The notes below the pieces were generated by a model. That model saw only the letters and a list, made by a program, of their open reading frames with translations. It was not told where the DNA came from and did not search any database. From assembly GCA_963729935.1 (NCBI GenBank), contig CAVSPW010000010.1, positions 124,001 to 188,000 on the forward strand: a stretch of DNA of 64,000 nt, written 5' to 3'. The first letter of the stretch is position 1. Each line of letters starts with the position of its first letter. Of this stretch, positions 1 to 8,800 are shown one piece after another. Position numbers and translations under genes: made by a program. This DNA comes from CAIKMD01 sp963729935 (lineage in GTDB: Bacteria > Pseudomonadota > Alphaproteobacteria > ATCC43930 > CGMCC-115725).

Positions 1-74
1 TCCGGCTCGGGATGAAGCCGGCCGCGGCTCTCGTCGGGATGGCAGGCATAGGCGGCAAGCGCCGGAATCGTCAT
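1..74 (-). CDS. dgt: dGTP triphosphohydrolase-like protein, N-terminal fragment (runs off left edge)
   Basis: Only the first 24 or so codons are inside the window. The start ATG is the complement of 72-74 and the frame runs open to base 1. The readable N-terminus contains YACHPDESRGRLHPEP, which matches the conserved opening of bacterial dGTPase-type HD phosphohydrolases (a Y-A-x-x-P-x-x-S-R-G-R-x-H-P-E pattern). The family hydrolyses dNTPs to deoxynucleosides and triphosphate. In many alphaproteobacteria dgt sits divergently beside erpA, and erpA is indeed nearby at 3625, but separated here by about 3.5 kb of accessory genes. The HD catalytic domain is outside the window, so the assignment rests on the N-terminal motif and context. 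Confidence 0.7.
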   Translation of the reverse strand, partial: MTIPALAAYACHPDESRGRLHPEP

Positions 75-157
75 GGGCCGAAACCTAATCCGGGGGGCGC
101 CGAGGCGCAACGTGTCACTCGCGGCCGGTCCCGATTCGTCAGCCGGTACTTCGGATT

Positions 158-649
158 TCACTCTCGATGAAGCCGGGGCTCGACCAAACGCCGGGTACGA
201 GCTGCGATCCAAAGCGGGCCGAAGAAAGCTGCCAAACCCGCGACGCAGAATAAGCTGCCGCCGAGCGTGACAGCGAGTGATAGCATGAACACCAGCTGAA
301 CTCCCTCCATGGCGGACCCCAGCGCGTGGCCGTACCAAAGCCATTCTACGAGATACTCTGAGGCTAAGACGAAACCGAACAGCGGAAGCGTTAAGCACCC
401 CGCGATTGCGATACGCGCCAAGTCGGACGTACTAAGCGATTTGGCCCACCAAGCTGCGATGCGAGCCGACAGAAACGCCTCGCAACCCAACTTGCTAAGA
501 AATAAGACTTCCCCTTGCTGTGGAGGGACACCAGACGGGTAAGTAGCCCGCGACACCAAAAGTAAGCTCGCTACGACCCAGCCAGCCGCGAAAATGCTAA
601 ATGACCATCGATGGCGCATCGGCTGTCGATCAGCAAGATTCTTATTCAT
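158..649 (-). CDS. hypothetical integral membrane protein
   Basis: A 163-residue protein if started at the ATG complementary to 647-649, which has a GGTAGGT stretch just upstream. The frame stays open further upstream, but that extension runs through the repeat at 769-796 and is unlikely to be translated. Three hydrophobic segments are visible: near residues 15-33 (FSIFAAGWVVASLLLV), about 75-95 (ARIAIAGCLTLPLFGFVLA) and 110-150 (VQLVFMLSLAVTLGGSLFCVAGLAAFF). I recognise no family. Two 60-base lines counted here give about 57-58% GC, visibly below the neighbouring genes, which suggests recent acquisition. It lies in the accessory segment between dgt and erpA. Confidence 0.55.
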   Translation of the reverse strand: MNKNLADRQPMRHRWSFSIFAAGWVVASLLLVSRATYPSGVPPQQGEVLFLSKLGCEAFLSARIAAWWAKSLSTSDLARIAIAGCLTLPLFGFVLASEYLVEWLWYGHALGSAMEGVQLVFMLSLAVTLGGSLFCVAGLAAFFGPLWIAARTRRLVEPRLHRE

Positions 650-768
650 ACCTACCAGGTATTCAGAAGCTTCGTGTACGTCAACTATCTCTCGGGTGGG
701 ACAAATGGAGTGCCAAGACGCCCCGCGCGTCGGGACATAGCTGGCTGCCCGAGGCCACGAAAGATTAT

Positions 769-796
769 CCTCATCCCGAGCTTGTCGAGGGACGCA
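769..796 (+). repeat. REP-like repeat, left copy flanking the GIY-YIG gene
   Basis: A 28-base sequence with core CCCGAGCTTGTCGAGGGACG. Its exact reverse complement is at 1123-1150, on the other side of the GIY-YIG gene. Similarity continues toward the gene: both copies have G-T/A-TTGCAG at the same distance from the core. It is of the type that encodes HPELVEGR or VPRQARDE peptides when read as protein, common as intergenic repeats in alphaproteobacteria. Confidence 0.85.
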
Positions 797-818
797 CAAT
801 TAGTTTGCAGTGAGAAAC

Positions 819-1106
819 ATGATGGGTGCCTTTGTCTACATTCTCCGCTGCTCCGACGGTTCTTATTACACGGGCAGCACGCGGGCTTCCCTTGAGGACC
901 GTGTCACGCAACACAATACCGGGAGCTTCGACGGTTATACGGCGTGCCGACGGCCCGTGAAGCTCGTCTTTCATCAAGAATTCGACCGAATCACTGATGC
1001 CAATGCAGCCGAGCGACAGGTCAAGAATTGGAGCCGGGCCAAGAAGGAGGCGCTGATTCGAGGTGATTTCGAATCGCTCCGCCGTCTCGCCCAAAGCAAG
1101 AACTGA
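819..1106 (+). CDS. GIY-YIG nuclease family protein
   Basis: A 95-residue single-domain GIY-YIG endonuclease of the small UPF0213/URI-like type. The N-terminal motif reads VYILRCSDGSYYTGST (VYI for GIY, YYTG for YIG). It is followed by the catalytic-arginine segment LEDRVTQHNTG and by the metal-binding glutamate in NAAERQVKNW, so the active site looks intact. Tandem ATGs lie at 819 and 822, and a GTG at 810 would add three residues. Perfect inverted copies of a 28-base repeat lie 22 bases before and 16 bases after the gene. No partner domain or methylase is adjacent, which argues against a restriction-modification role. A role in moving or processing the flanking repeats, as RAYT proteins do for REPs, is inference. 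Confidence 0.85.
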   Translation: MMGAFVYILRCSDGSYYTGSTRASLEDRVTQHNTGSFDGYTACRRPVKLVFHQEFDRITDANAAERQVKNWSRAKKEALIRGDFESLRRLAQSKN

Positions 1107-1122
1107 CGCTGCAATCCCATCC

Positions 1123-1150
1123 TGCGTCCCTCGACAAGCTCGGGATGAGG
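1123..1150 (-). repeat. REP-like repeat, right copy flanking the GIY-YIG gene
   Basis: The exact reverse complement (28/28) of the sequence at 769-796, so the two copies face each other across the GIY-YIG gene. The gene-proximal TTGCAG extension is also conserved (1109-1114 as CTGCAA). The outer flanks of the two copies differ, which puts the repeat boundary close to the end of the 28-base match. Confidence 0.85.
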
Positions 1151-1241
1151 AAGGGGGAAGATGGCATCTTCAGCTTGTTGCAAGGAGCGCTTGGCTCGGG
1201 GATGATCGGCGCCCAAGAAGGAAAAAGGAAGGACAAGCGGG

Positions 1242-2879
1242 ATGGCGAACGCCCTGAGTTACGATTACATCATCGTCGGCGCCGGCTCGGCCGGGTGCTG
1301 CCTCGCCCACCGGCTGACCGAGGACACGGATGTCCGCGTCATGCTGCTCGAGGCGGGCGGCTGGGACCGCGATCCGCTCATCCACATCCCCTTGGGATGG
1401 GGCAAGATCTTCGAGGAGCGGCTGCATGACTGGATGTATTTCACCGAGGCCGAGCCCGGCCTCGACGGGCGCAGCATCGAATGCGCGCGCGGCAAGGTGA
1501 TCGGCGGCTCCTCCTCGATCAACGTGATGGGCTATGTCCGCGGCAATCGCGGCGATTACGACCGCTGGGCCGAGAGCGGCCTCACGCAATGGTCCTACGC
1601 GCAGGCGCTGCCCTATTTCAAGCGCCAGGAAAGCTGGGAAGGCGGCGCCAGCGAGTATCGCGGCGGCGACGGGCCGATCGCGACGCGCTACACCCGCTAC
1701 GAGGACCCGCTGATCGAGGCTTTCCGCGAAGCCGGCGCGATGCTCGGCCATCCGTCCACCGAGGATTATAACGGCGCCGAGCAGCACGGCTTCGGCCGCA
1801 CCCAGGCGAATATCGCCAAGGGAAGGCGCGCCAGCACGGCCTCGGCCTATCTGCGCCCCGCCTTGCCGCGCAAGAACCTCCAGGTCGAGACGCAAGCGTT
1901 CGTCACCCGCATCGTCTTCGAGGGCAATCGCGCGGTCGGCGTCGAATATCGCAAGGACGGACAGAGCACGGTGCTGCGCGCCGAGCGCGAGGTGCTGCTC
2001 TGCGGCGGCGTCATCAACTCGCCGCAGCTGCTGATGCTCTCGGGCATCGGCGATCCCGAAGAGCTCGCCGCGCACGGCATTCCGGTCAAGGTCGCGATCA
2101 AAGGCGTCGGCAAGAATCTGCAGGACCATCTCTCGGTCGGCGTCGAATTCGCCCGGCGCGGGCGCGGCCCCTTCCCCGCCCGCCTGCGCATGGACAATAT
2201 TCTGCGCGAGATGGCGCAGGCCTATCTCTTCGGCACCGGGCCGGCGACCGACCTGCCGGGCGGCTTGATGGGCTTCATCAAGACCTCGCAGGCCAAGACC
2301 ATGCCCGATATTCAAATCCTCTTCCGCATGGCGCCCGGCGGGGTCAGGCCTTATTGGCCGATCCTGCAGCAGCCCGCGCAAGACAGTTTCGGGCCGCGCG
2401 CCGTACTGCTGCGCCCGACCAGCCGCGGCGCGGTCAAGCTCGCCTCGAGCGATCCCCGCGCCAAGCTGCGCATCCATCAGAATTTCCTCGCCACCGATGC
2501 GGACATCAAGCTGATCCGCGAAGGCGTGCGCATGGTGCGCGACATCTGCAACCAGAAGCCGGTTCAGGAATTCGCCGCCGCCGAGCTCGCGCCCGGGCCG
2601 GGCAAGGAGAGCGACGCCGAGATCGACGCCCATGTGCGCAAGGTCGGCGCGACCGCGCATCATCCCTTGGGCAGCTGCAAGATGGGCGTCGACAGCGACC
2701 CGATGGCCGTGGTCGATCCCGAATGCCGGGTGCGCGGGATCGAGGGCTTGCGCGTCGTCGACGCGGCGGTGATGCCCGATATGGTCGGCGCCAACATCAA
2801 CGCGACCGTCATCATGATCGCCGAGAAGATGGCCGACATCATCCGCGGCCGCCCGACCCTGGCGCCGGTCAATGTGTGA
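1242..2879 (+). CDS. GMC family FAD-dependent oxidoreductase (choline/alcohol dehydrogenase-like)
   Basis: A 545-residue flavoprotein of the glucose-methanol-choline family, which oxidises alcohols with FAD. The Rossmann motif GAGSAG is at residues 13-18. GMC signature 1 is seen in GKVIGGSSSINVM and signature 2 in GVINSPQLLMLSGIG. Near the C-terminus HHPLGSCKMG carries the catalytic histidine region, followed by GANINATVIMIAEKMAD. Length is normal for the family. An AGGAAGGA Shine-Dalgarno precedes the ATG. The substrate cannot be told from sequence; BetA-type and alkan-1-ol-type members look alike. A lipoprotein gene overlaps its last codons, so the two are probably co-transcribed. Confidence 0.9.
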   Translation: MANALSYDYIIVGAGSAGCCLAHRLTEDTDVRVMLLEAGGWDRDPLIHIPLGWGKIFEERLHDWMYFTEAEPGLDGRSIECARGKVIGGSSSINVMGYVRGNRGDYDRWAESGLTQWSYAQALPYFKRQESWEGGASEYRGGDGPIATRYTRYEDPLIEAFREAGAMLGHPSTEDYNGAEQHGFGRTQANIAKGRRASTASAYLRPALPRKNLQVETQAFVTRIVFEGNRAVGVEYRKDGQSTVLRAEREVLLCGGVINSPQLLMLSGIGDPEELAAHGIPVKVAIKGVGKNLQDHLSVGVEFARRGRGPFPARLRMDNILREMAQAYLFGTGPATDLPGGLMGFIKTSQAKTMPDIQILFRMAPGGVRPYWPILQQPAQDSFGPRAVLLRPTSRGAVKLASSDPRAKLRIHQNFLATDADIKLIREGVRMVRDICNQKPVQEFAAAELAPGPGKESDAEIDAHVRKVGATAHHPLGSCKMGVDSDPMAVVDPECRVRGIEGLRVVDAAVMPDMVGANINATVIMIAEKMADIIRGRPTLAPVNV

Positions 2880-3447
2880 AGATGCCGCCACGAAGAAACA
2901 ACACGCGTTCCGCCGGACGAGCCGGAGCGTTCTCGCGGCGCTTTGCCTCGGCGGTCTCCTCGCGGCCTGCGAGCCGATGCCCGAGGGCGCCAGCCTCTAT
3001 TACGCGTCGGGAGAGATCGGACATACCTACACGCTCCAATCGCTGCGACGTGTCTATGCGTGTCCGCACGCGGTCTCGGAGTCGATCGACAAATGCATCG
3101 CGCGCGGCACCGGCATCTTCACCGTCGACAATGCCGCCAAGCAAGCGGGCGACCAGCGCACCGTTGTGCACCTCGTCTTCGACGATGGCCGGTCGGGCTG
3201 GATGGGTTATGACGATTTTTTGCGGCAGCGATTTACCGTCCCGGCCAAGACAAGCGTCGTCCTAGGGCTCGGCATGACCGCGGATGAAATAAGATCGAGT
3301 TGGGGCGAGCCGGCGGCGATCGCCCCTCACGCCTTCGCGAAATCGATGGGCCAAGAATGGTCCTATCCCGATCTCGGCAATCTCTATTTCGAAGACGGAA
3401 AACTCGTCGAAATCGCGCTGAGCCGGGCCCTGCCCTTTGTGCGTTAA
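2872..3447 (+). CDS. putative lipoprotein with SmpA/BamE-like C-terminal motif
   Basis: A 191-residue protein overlapping the GMC oxidoreductase stop by 8 bases. A basic N-terminus (residues 8-20) leads into a hydrophobic stretch and the lipobox LLAAC (Cys about residue 34), predicting a lipid-anchored envelope protein. The C-terminal part, GLGMTADEIRSSWGEP followed later by QEWSYPDLG and LYFEDGKLVEI, resembles the repeat seen in SmpA/OmlA (BamE)-like proteins. That resemblance is by eye only. The function and any link to the oxidoreductase are unknown. A later ATG at 2881 is a possible alternative start. Confidence 0.65.
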   Translation: MCEDAATKKQHAFRRTSRSVLAALCLGGLLAACEPMPEGASLYYASGEIGHTYTLQSLRRVYACPHAVSESIDKCIARGTGIFTVDNAAKQAGDQRTVVHLVFDDGRSGWMGYDDFLRQRFTVPAKTSVVLGLGMTADEIRSSWGEPAAIAPHAFAKSMGQEWSYPDLGNLYFEDGKLVEIALSRALPFVR

Positions 3448-3624
3448 GCCGAGCGGCGTTCAGCCGCACCGGGCCACGTGATTGCGGCACAGTCGGCTGA
3501 CCTCAGCCCGGCGCCGGTCGATGTATAAGGAAAATCCGCGCGAAACGCCGGGGCTCTTGCGCGGTTTGACAAAGGCTTCATCCTCCCCACATAGAATAGG
3601 CCCGAAACCCGAGGATATTGGCCC

Positions 3625-3984
3625 ATGCCGGAAGGCTCCGCCGCCGACGCCCCGATGCAGGTAAGCTTGACCGCGAGCGCGGCCAAGCGCGTCGCCGCGC
3701 TCAAGCTTCAGGAGAACGCGCAGGATGCCTTTCTGCGCCTTGCCGTCTCGGGCGGCGGCTGCTCGGGCTTCCAATACGCGTTCAGCTTCGACGCCGCGAA
3801 GAACGCCGATGACCACGTCTTCGAGCGCGACGGCGTGGCGCTGGTCATCGACGCGGTCTCGCTCGATCTGGTCAAAGGCGCCGAGATCGATTTCGTCGAG
3901 GATTTGATGGGCGCCGCGTTCCAGGTGCGAAACCCCAACGCCGCCTCCTCCTGCGGCTGCGGCAATTCCTTCTCGGTGGCCTGA
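3625..3984 (+). CDS. erpA: iron-sulfur cluster insertion protein ErpA (HesB/IscA family)
   Basis: A 119-residue A-type carrier that passes Fe-S clusters to apoproteins. The three cluster-binding cysteines are present: Cys46 in GGGCSGFQY and Cys110 and Cys112 in SSCGCGNSF. Residues AKRVAALK near the start and FVEDLMGAAFQVRNPNA before the C-terminal pair are typical of the ErpA branch. GAGGA precedes the ATG. It lies upstream of xthA, with ompW on the opposite strand between them; erpA-xthA-dgt proximity is common in alphaproteobacteria. The only real alternative is a different A-type carrier (IscA/SufA), but the neighbourhood favours ErpA. Confidence 0.92.
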   Translation: MPEGSAADAPMQVSLTASAAKRVAALKLQENAQDAFLRLAVSGGGCSGFQYAFSFDAAKNADDHVFERDGVALVIDAVSLDLVKGAEIDFVEDLMGAAFQVRNPNAASSCGCGNSFSVA

Positions 3985-4137
3985 AGCCCCTTCCACCTCG
4001 CGAATTCCATCGACCAAGCCCGCGCGGCATGGGATGAATTCTAGCTGCTAGACATTCATATTTTAGTTGATATAACCCTCATAACTGTTTGATTTTATAA
4101 TTTATATTTTGGACGCACCCAGCAGCACGGGCCCCAT

Positions 4138-4800
4138 CTAGAATCGGTACCCGACTCCGGCGCCCACCACCAAGGGATCGAGCGAGGTCTTCGCGGTCAC
4201 CGGTCCCAACGCCGTGTTCAGATGCGCGGTGGTATTGACGAAGATCTGCTTCACGTCGAAATTCGCGAACCAATGGCCGGAGACGTTGTAGTCGAAGCCG
4301 GCTTGCAGCGCCGCGCCGACATTGTTGTCCAACGAAAAGCTCTTCACGGTCGGGCCGGCCGCCGAGTTGCCGTAGAAGAAGCTCACATTCATGCCGACGC
4401 CGACATAGGGGCTGAAGCGCTCATGCGGCATGAAATGGTATTGCAGGGTCAAGGTCGGCGGCAGCACCCAGGCCGAGCCGACATCCACCGTGCCGACCGA
4501 GGTGCCCCTCGCCTGAAGATCGTGGCGCGTCGTGGCCGCGATCAGTTCCGCCGCGATATTGTCGGTGAAGAAATACGAGAAATCCACTTCCGGCGCCGCT
4601 TGCGCGGTCGCGTTGACATGGCCGCCGATCGTCGTGCTGCTCGAATTGTCTTCCGGAACGACGCCGATGGCGCGCAGCCGGATCATGACCGTGCCCGCTT
4701 GCTTGCCCACCGGCGGATCGTCCGACAAGCTCTGCGCCGATACCGCCCCGCTGAACGCGAACCCGCCCAGGAGGCCCGCCGCAAACCAAAACCGTTTCAT
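4138..4800 (-). CDS. ompW: OmpW family outer membrane protein
   Basis: A 220-residue protein started at the ATG complementary to 4798-4800, preceded by GGGAGA. The signal peptide is residues 1-22 (FWFAAGLLGGFAFSGAVSAQ). The mature part has OmpW features: early GTVMIRLRAIGVVPED, then DFSYFFTDNIAAELIAA, LPPTLTLQYHF, FSPYVGVGMNVSFFY, and a C-terminal strand ending GAGVGYRF with the terminal Phe used in barrel assembly. OmpW forms an 8-stranded barrel with a hydrophobic channel for small molecules. A 28-base perfect dyad containing an FNR/FixK-type box lies 108 bases upstream; in E. coli ompW is known to respond to FNR, so oxygen-dependent control is a fair inference. Confidence 0.9.
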   Translation of the reverse strand: MKRFWFAAGLLGGFAFSGAVSAQSLSDDPPVGKQAGTVMIRLRAIGVVPEDNSSSTTIGGHVNATAQAAPEVDFSYFFTDNIAAELIAATTRHDLQARGTSVGTVDVGSAWVLPPTLTLQYHFMPHERFSPYVGVGMNVSFFYGNSAAGPTVKSFSLDNNVGAALQAGFDYNVSGHWFANFDVKQIFVNTTAHLNTALGPVTAKTSLDPLVVGAGVGYRF

Positions 4801-4900
4801 CGCTTCTCCCTTCCGGAGGTCCCGCGAAGGCCCCCGGCGATCCACAACCTCGCGCGCCACACCGGCGCCGAAGGATCGAACCATCCGTTTCTCGCGACGA

Positions 4901-4928
4901 GAACGCCTTGACACACATCAAGGCGTTC
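4901..4928 (-). promoter_or_regulatory. FNR/FixK-type box inside a long perfect dyad, upstream of ompW
   Basis: TTGACACACATCAA at 4908-4921 fits TTGA-N6-TCAA. It is embedded in a larger perfect inverted repeat: arms GAACGCCTTGA and TCAAGGCGTTC with a 6-base spacer. The site lies between divergent ompW and xthA. A class II FNR site here would start the ompW transcript near 4873, giving a leader of about 70 bases; no clear -10 is evident. Confidence 0.6.
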
Positions 4929-5015
4929 GCGGCGATTCCGCAACAGCAAGAAACATGAGTCGGGCGCAACCGAGGCGTGCTGCTAAACTGTGCTGCGGGA
5001 ACCGAGGGAGAAATC

Positions 5016-5807
5016 GTGGTCAAGATCGCCACCTGGAACGTCAATTCGGTCAAAGCGCGCTTGCCGCATCTGCTCGATTGGCTGAAGACCGCCGCGCCGG
5101 ACATCCTGTGCCTGCAGGAAATCAAATGCCTGACCGAGGATTTCCCCGCGCTCGAGGTGAAGGGGCTGGGCTATCACGTCGAGGCCGTCGGTCAGCGCGC
5201 CTATAACGGCGTCGCCATCCTCTCGCGCGAGCCGGCCCAGGACGTTCTCCGCGCGCTGCCGGGCGACGCGCGCGACGATCAAGCGCGCTATGTCGAGGCG
5301 ACGATCGCGGGTTTGCGCGTCGCCTCGATCTATCTCCCCAACGGCAATCCGGTCGAAAGCGACAAATACCCCTACAAGCTCGGCTGGATGAAGCGCCTGG
5401 CCGGGCATGCGCGCGCGCTGCTTGATACCGAACAGGCGATCGTGCTCGCCGGCGATTACAATGTCTGTCCGACCGATGACGACGTCTACGATCCGATCTC
5501 GTGGCGCGCCGATGCGCTGTGCCGGGCCGAAACGCGCGACGCCTTTCGCGTCCTACCCAATATGGGCTATGTCGATGCGTTCCGCGCGCTGCACGCCGAG
5601 CCGCACCGTTACACTTTCTGGGACTATCAGGCCGGACGCTGGCATCGCGGCGAGGGCCTGCGCATCGATCACCTGATGCTGAGCCCGCAAGCGGCCGACC
5701 GGCTCGAGGCCTGCGACATCGACCAGGCGCCGCGCGCCAAGGAGAAGGCCTCGGATCACACGCCGGTTTGGTGCGAGCTCGGCCCGCCCCGCGCCGCGCC
5801 GATCTAG
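5016..5807 (+). CDS. xthA: exodeoxyribonuclease III
   Basis: A 263-residue AP endonuclease/3'-5' exonuclease of base excision repair. The EEP-family motifs are in order: KIATWNVNSVKARLPHL at the N-terminus, LQEIKC with the metal-binding Glu, IYLPNGNP, GDYNVCPTD, a C-terminal RIDHLMLS and the catalytic SDHTPVW. I start it at the GTG at 5016 because GAGGGAG sits just before it and the protein then begins at the conserved KIATWN. An upstream in-frame start would add 13 unconserved residues. Length agrees with the family (about 260). Confidence 0.93.
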   Translation: MVKIATWNVNSVKARLPHLLDWLKTAAPDILCLQEIKCLTEDFPALEVKGLGYHVEAVGQRAYNGVAILSREPAQDVLRALPGDARDDQARYVEATIAGLRVASIYLPNGNPVESDKYPYKLGWMKRLAGHARALLDTEQAIVLAGDYNVCPTDDDVYDPISWRADALCRAETRDAFRVLPNMGYVDAFRALHAEPHRYTFWDYQAGRWHRGEGLRIDHLMLSPQAADRLEACDIDQAPRAKEKASDHTPVWCELGPPRAAPI

Positions 5808-5892
5808 TCTTTGCCGCGCGACGATCCTCGGCGGCACTCCGCTCCCCGCGACCTCGTCAGGGGCGAGCCCGTCGAGGCCGGCGAAGGCCGGT

Positions 5893-8800
5893 TCAGTAAT
5901 CGAGCTGATAGGTGAGCCCGACGCTGCTGCCGGCATCATTGTCCGGCGTAACGCCGGCAGCGGGCGCGGCACCGCCGGTGCCGATCACCGTGTCGAGCTT
6001 CAAATGCTTGGTGAGATCGATCTGCACCTGCGCGCGGGTGCCGCCGGCGCTGCCTTGCTGCGCCCCGACATAGACGCCCTCGGCGACATATTTGCCGGCC
6101 TGCAGACTCGCGCCGGTCCCGCCGCTGCCCGAGCCGGCGGAGAGGCGATCGAGCCCCAGCGCTTTTCGCACCGAGGCAAGCGGATCGAAACCGCCGCCCA
6201 CGCCGGTCAGAGACGCCACCGCCCGGGCGAGCTCGGCGAGCTGGAACGCGGTCAGCTGCTTCACGCTCTGGCCGAAAAGAAGCTGGGCGAGCACTTCGTC
6301 CTGCGGCAGTTGAGGGACGCTCGAGAGAGCGATCTTGGGCGCGTCGGCATAGCCCGTCACCGTGAGCGTGGCGGTCATGGTCGCGGAAGAGGATTCGGCG
6401 GCGAAATTCAATGTCGGATCGAGCTTGCGCGTCAGCGCGCCGCCGTCGAAGCTCACCCGGCCGCGGGTGAAGGTGAGCGTCTCGCTGGCGAGGCTGAAGG
6501 TGCCGCGCCGCAGATCGAAGCCGCCCGACACTTGCGGCGCGGCGAGGGTACCGCCGAGCTGCAGCCGGCCCGCCATCTCGGCGTCGAGCCCGTGTCCGCG
6601 CACGAAGACTTGCTCCGGCGCGTCGACCGCGATGTCGAGCCCGATCTCGGGCGGCGGCCGCGGCGGCGGCGGCGGCGCCCCGCCTCTTTGCACGTTCAGC
6701 ACCGCGACGCCGGGCGGGAAATTGTCCGGGATGTTGATATCGGCGCGCGCGACCCGCACGCGTCCCGCCAGATCGAGCGGCCCGGCGGCGTTGCCGCGCA
6801 AGGTGAGATCCGCATCGAGCGTGGCGGTCAGCAGATCGCTCGACAAAGGCCGGGCGTTGCGCGCGGTGACGGCGAGGGAAACCGGCATGCCCGCCGTCAG
6901 CAAAGCGAGCGTGCCGCTCGCCGTTATCGAGCCCGGCCCGGCGCGGGCGTTCAGCGTGACCAGCCGCAGCGTGTCGCCATCGGCTTCGAGCCGCGCCGTC
7001 ACCCCGGCGAGGCGCAGCCCCAGGCTGAAATCCTGAACCTCGCCCTTCGCCAATTGCGCCGTGCCGGTGATCCGCGGCGCGGCCAGACTGCCCGCCGCCG
7101 CCGCATCGAGCGTCACCTGTCCCGCGACGCGCCGGCCGCCGGCGGCCAGCACCGGATCGAAAACGGCAAGATCGAGCGTCCCTTTGGCCTGGAGATCGAG
7201 CGCGCCCGACGCGCTCAAGGGCACGCGGCCGGTCACGTCGAGCGCGATCGCATGGCCCGCGGCAACGCGAAGATCGAGTTGCATCGCGCTGCCCGACAAT
7301 TCGCCTCTGGCGTCGAGCGATGCGGGCGCGATCGCCCCGGCGGCGGCTTCCTCGAGCTGCAGCGCGTCTCCGGTGATGTGGATCGAGCCAGAGGGCGCCG
7401 CGAGCGTCCCGCCAAGCTTCGCCTCCGCCGACAAGGTGCCGCGCGCCGCAAGACCGGGCAGGAAAGGCTTCGCCAAAGCCGGCGTCAAATTGCGCAGCGA
7501 CGCCGTCACGGCGAGACGCGGCGTGAGCCGGCCCGCCATGTCGAGCACCGCCGCTCCGGCACCGAGGCGCAAGCGGTCGACCGCGACGCCTCGAGCGAAA
7601 TCGAAATGCGCGGTATCGATCAGGCGCAGAGTCTCGCCCCGCGTCTGCGTCTCGAATTCCGTCAGCACCAGGCTTCGGCGCGGCACATCGAAAGTGGCAG
7701 CCGCATCGACATGCGCCGGGGTGGCGTCCTGCCGCAGATCGGCCGACAGCTTCAATGCCAGCGCTTCGACCAAGCCGGTTGCGCCGAGAGTCGCCGCGCC
7801 GGCAATGCCTCTCGCCGCGATGCCGGCGGCGGCAAGGCGTAGCGCCAGCTTCGGGCGCGTCACGGGATCGTCGATCGTTCCCTCGAGCCGCAGCGTGTCG
7901 ATGCTGTCCCCGGCCAGCGCCAATTGCGTGCCGGTGAGGGCGAGCCGCGCTTGCGGACGGCCTTGCGACGCAGCCATGTCGAGCGTGCCCTCGATCCTGC
8001 CATTCACCGTCACGCCGAGCAGCGGCGCGAGATCGGCGAGACGCGCGAAGCGTAGCTCGATCTTGCCTTGCGGCACGCTGGCCCCGGCGGCGAGCGACGA
8101 CTTCGCCCTTCGCCTCGAGGCTTTTCCAGCGCAAGCCAGGTATCGAGAGCGCGAAGCCGCCGTCCCGGCGGCGCTGAAGAGAGGCCGCCACTTGCAGCGG
8201 CGCGCCGGCGAGATCGCCTTGCGCGCTGAGCGTCGCGGCGGGCGCATCGGGCAAGCCCTGCGCGCGCAGCGAAAGCTCGACCGTTCCCGGCTTGTAACCG
8301 CTCACCGTCAACGCGCTCGTGGCGCTGGCTTCGAGCGTCAGATCATCCGGCGTACCCGTCAGCCGTCCCTTCGCGGTGAGCGTGCCGGAGAGGGTCGGCT
8401 GGAGCACGCCGAGATCGGCAAGCGCGAGGGTCCAGCCGAGCGACACTTTGCCGCCGCTCACGCCGCCTTCGGCGGCGGCCTGCAATGTCTTGCCGTTCAG
8501 CGCGGCATGATCGATGACGATGTCCCGTCCGCGCAAGGTTGCGGCAAGATCGAGCCTCGCCGCATCGCCCAGGAGTCCCGGCAGAGCTCCGGTGCCGCCG
8601 CTGACGGCGACGGTGCCGCCGAGCCGGAGCGTCGATACCGTGGCCGCTTCGGAAAGATCGAGAGTCAGCGCGGCATGGCCCCGCGTCTCGAGACCAAAGG
8701 CGGCGGCGATCGGCGCGAGCGCCGGCAGAGTCGAGCGCGACTGTGGCGTTTCGCGTCGTGCCCGCCGCACCCTGCCCGCTGGCTTTGAAGAGCGGATGCG

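Noticed and set aside
1170..2891. Minus-strand open frame of 573 codons opposite the GMC oxidoreductase
   Set aside because: Antisense shadow with no recognisable motif; the plus strand has both GMC signatures.
6004..7842. Plus-strand open frame of 612 codons opposite tamB
   Set aside because: Arg/Gly/Glu-rich translation typical of the antisense of a high-GC gene, with no domains; the minus strand encodes TamB.
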